Assembly (NCBI GenBank): GCA_013054445.1
Contig: JAAMPI010000129.1
Coordinates: forward strand, 1-61,835
Source of the DNA: Cudoniella acicularis
Taxonomy: Eukaryota > Ascomycota > Leotiomycetes > Helotiales > Helotiaceae
Length of the DNA stretch: 61,835 bases
Direction: 5' to 3'
Of this stretch, positions 59,250-61,835 are shown piece by piece (the first letter of the stretch is position 1; each line of letters begins with the position of its first letter). The notes below the pieces were generated by a model that had not been told where the DNA came from, did no database searches, and worked only from the letters and a program-made list of their open reading frames with translations. The position numbers and the translations under genes were made by a program.

Positions 59250-60480
59250 AATATCTTTAGGCTTAATATCTTCTAATATCTCTAATAGCTTCGACTTTAT
59301 TCTAATAGGCTTCGATATAAGTTACTCGACATTATAAATAGCTTTCTCCGGTGATTTCCTATACTCTAGAAGAAACGAGAAAATTTTAGCTAGGCTAAAT
59401 TTTAGTTTCGGCACCTTAATAGCAAACCCTTTTACTAACCTCTTAACTCTCTTAGCCTTTTCCCTCTGACTTATTATAACTTAAGCGTCCTCTATAAAAG
59501 CGACGTCGCCTTCTATAGGCTTAAAGACGAGACAGAAGAGGTCAGCTATCATTTTATTATTAGCGAGCCCGAGCTCGACCTTCTTGTCTATACGGCTAGG
59601 TCGTATAAGTGCTTTATCGAGGCGTGTGATATGATTAGTAGTCATGATCAGGATCCGGCCTTCTTATGACCCTATACTATCGATGACGTTTAAGAGATAG
59701 GATAAAGACACCTTTCTACCGACAGATTTGCTTATTCGAGAAGGAGAGCTAGTCGTGATCTAGCGCGAGTCCTCGACTTTAGTGTTTCGATTCGAACTGA
59801 CGGCGTCGATGTCTTCTAAAAGAATAATATAGCGACTTAGAAGCTTGTCGAATAGGCTCTTTAGGTTAGTTTCGTTAATAGTAGAAAGGCTAAGGATATA
59901 GATATTTAAACTAAAATGACTAGCGATAGACGAGCTTAAACTCGATTTTCTAGTTCTAGGAGGTCCGTATAACAAGTAACCCCGTCGGTAGGGAATGTTA
60001 TAATCGGAATACTATTATAGGGATACTAGGTAAAGGAACTCCGTAATATCTTATAGTAGTTCTCTTTTTCTATTCTTATTAAGAATAACGGTCGAGGTAC
60101 GTCTTACTTTAGACACTATAGACCTGATCTACTTGCTATCTTAGTGCTTATAGAGACAGGTTTTACCCTAAACAAGCTTTATATATTCGGTACGGCACTT
60201 AGAGAGTAGTTCTTTAAGAATTTACGAAGATCTACTAAAATAGGAAATAGAGACCTCTTCTCGGCTACTAAAATCTCTAGCTTGATATTAACGCCGGAAC
60301 ACAAGTATACGGCCCTTATACCGTATAAGAAAGCGTCTATTCTAAGGCGTATAATATAGAGTCTTTTTGTTCGTATCTCCGCTATTTAAAGGATCATTTC
60401 TCGAGCGATTTAATAAAGAGGCCAAGTCGATAGTGACGAGAGAGGAGCGAGCGTTTTTAGCGAAGCTCTAAAAAGATGTC
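59250..60480 (-). pseudogene. BCS1-like AAA ATPase, RIP-inactivated
   Basis: Clear BCS1-family features: YNIPYRRGYLLYGPPRTRKS, then SLSSSIASHFSLNIYILSLS. Walker A should be GPPGTGKSS; both G-to-R changes follow a T and are RIP-type. Walker B is IILLEDIDAV, with family LEDIDAA/V, near 59,815. Then SLSYLLNVIDSIGS, EGRILIMTTNHITRLDKALI (sensor-1 and second region of homology), RPSRIDKKVELGLANNKMIA and LFCLVFKPIEGDVAFIEDAQ. It ends with AEILSFLLEYRKSPE-like sequence. The upstream part to about 60,480 holds the BCS1-specific region in damaged form (ILVAEKRSLFPILVDLRKFL). True Bcs1 inserts the Rieske protein in mitochondria, but fungal paralogues are numerous and include incompatibility-linked members. 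It is dead here. Confidence 0.88.
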
Positions 60481-61835
60481 TATAATATAAACATATTATA
60501 TATATCTTCGCGATATCGAAGATAAATAATTAAAGCTACTAATTATTAGATAGGGTCTTATTTAAATAGAAGGGGTTCTTATTATAATAAGTCTTAAGTA
60601 ATCCCTATAAGTACTAGTAAATACGTCTATAACCAAACACTATTAACCTAAAGAAACATAGTAGAGGAATATAGACGTTTAAGTCAATAATAAGATACCC
60701 TTAGAGAGCGATAGATATACGGGTAAAGCCTAGGAACAAGAAGTCTAAGATCGAGGCTTAAGCGTCCGAGAATGTTTAAATTAGTATAGAAATATTCTTA
60801 ATATATCCTACTATTTTGTCGTTCTATAAGATAGTAGTAGGATGTTTTTAGACAAATAATTGATTACTTTATATACGGGATAGACAAGATATATACCGGG
60901 TAAGGAGGTTTAGAAAGATGATTAGAAAAATAGATATTAAAAAGAGGGTAATAGAAACATTAGAGGAATTATACTCTTATATATCCGTCTGTCACTCCGT
61001 GTTATAATAAGGGAAGCCGGACTTCTCTTAGATACACTTATAGCTTACGGCCGTAGTATAATACGTTAGGGCCTAGATAATCAAGATAGCTTCGCCGATT
61101 CTCTATATAGTAGTATAGGGGAAGCAAGACATTGTTAGGAGAAGAGTTCGTAGCGTATCGATTCTACGATTCCTAAAAATAGAACGTCTCCGTATAGTAC
61201 TATCTCTATTATTAGAGCTTTTAATTAGTTAAGTCAATACTATAAAGTATCGAAGCTCGTATATAGATCCTTATCCCCGAGGCGGCTGGCGGCCTACGAT
61301 TAAGATATAATATACGCCCCTAGATAATCATAATAGCTTTAGTTTATTATATAGATAACGCGAGAGAAATAATAATATATTAAAGTAGAGTATTATAAAA
61401 GTTTTATTAATGTCTTTTATAGCCTATAAGTAAGAACCTAGTTCTAAACAATTGACTTCTCTCCGAATAGTATCCTTAATTAGACAACGCGGAGAGGTAT
61501 ATATCTATAGGACGATATTAGAAAAAATGTTCGTAGGGTATCGATTCGCTATATAGTAGTGTTAATATGTCTAGTTATCTTATATAGAACGTCTTAATAC
61601 GATACCTTTTTAGAAGGTATATGTTTAAAGGATAATAAACTCTATTTATATTTTTATTATTTAAACAAAGCGTAAAGTAACGCGTCTTATAATAATATAC
61701 TATATAATATTCTCGTTCTATAAATGTTTCGCTTAGTATAAAGTTACGATAAGCTAAGCCTAGGCCAATCGGTAAATATGATTCTACTAGACTATAGCTA
61801 TAAGTATGATCTTATTATAGAGAGATCATAAGTTA
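60481..61835. other. RIP-damaged terminal stretch with partial internal repeats
   Basis: CCTAGATAATCA(A/T)(G/A)ATAGCTT recurs at about 61,073 and 61,319, and GTTCGTAG(C/G)GTATCGATTC at about 61,146 and 61,530. Spacing is not constant, so this is a scrambled duplication. No gene was recovered. It probably includes the promoter of the BCS1-like gene. Confidence 0.45.

Larger units (their letters stand above)
14081..61835. other. RIP-mutated block
   Basis: Across this stretch CA and TG dinucleotides are visibly depleted, TA is enriched and CG is retained. Every long coding frame is interrupted almost exclusively by TAG and TAA, at places where conserved domains need W (TGG) or Q (CAG/CAA). TGA stops are rare. 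Walker A glycines after T have become arginine (GGA/GGG to AGA/AGG) in two ATPases. This is the footprint of C-to-T change at CpA on either strand, as in repeat-induced point mutation. Gene calls within the block were made by reading through such codons. A few patches are less mutated, for example about 20,020-20,520. Confidence 0.92.

Overview
The window reads as a filamentous ascomycete (Pezizomycotina) chromosome segment. Evidence: short introns with GTAAGT-type donors and CTAAC-like branch sites, HET, HET-NACHT-WD40, DUF6536 and SigF/NTF2-like families, a Tad-like LINE fragment, and a long block carrying the mutation footprint of repeat-induced point mutation (RIP). A leotiomycete is possible, but the sequence alone does not settle it.

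Left part (1-14,080) is mixed and only lightly mutated. It holds the 5' part of a hypothetical gene (1-793, minus), a three-exon SigF-like NTF2 membrane protein (1752-2606, minus), a small MITE (2968-3242), a short possibly mitochondrial membrane protein (3390-3773), a WD40 remnant (about 4740-5175), a LINE endonuclease fragment (about 6790-7190), an intact three-exon DUF6536 multi-pass membrane protein (8711 or 8600 to 11096), an unrecognised two-exon coding tract (12387-12920) and a truncated HET gene (12951-13316).

Right part (about 14,081-61,835) changes abruptly. CA and TG dinucleotides become rare, TA becomes very common, CG persists, and nearly every gene-length frame is closed by TAG/TAA codons lying where W or Q is expected. 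This is the product of CpA-to-TpA RIP on both strands. Reading through those codons reveals dead genes. They are a HET+SET+MYND composite (14.5-17.7 kb, minus), an OTT_1508-like deaminase with a BTB gene beside it (18.8-20.6, minus), a second BTB gene (22.8-23.7, plus), a sirtuin (31.9-32.9, plus), a ferric reductase (33.0-34.9, minus), a possible F-box protein (35.3-36.2, plus), and a HET-NACHT-WD40 NLR with 12 WD repeats (37.4-41.8, plus). That NLR lies inside a 6.84-kb segment bounded by terminal inverted repeats and TA dinucleotides. Further right are an array of GAATATTC palindromes (44.8-45.25) in front of a long coiled-coil gene (45.4-49.65, plus), an unrecognised gene with a duplicated module (51.85-53.8, plus), and two AAA ATPases, one of the fungal DUF7025-associated kind and one BCS1-like (56.4-60.5, minus).

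Taken together, the right part looks like a graveyard of allorecognition/innate-immunity-type and accessory genes killed by RIP. Ferric reductase plus NLR is a cargo mix known from giant fungal Starship elements, but no captain tyrosine recombinase was recognised, so that reading is a hypothesis. Boundaries of RIP-damaged genes are approximate. No tRNA, rRNA, CRISPR or telomere repeat was seen.
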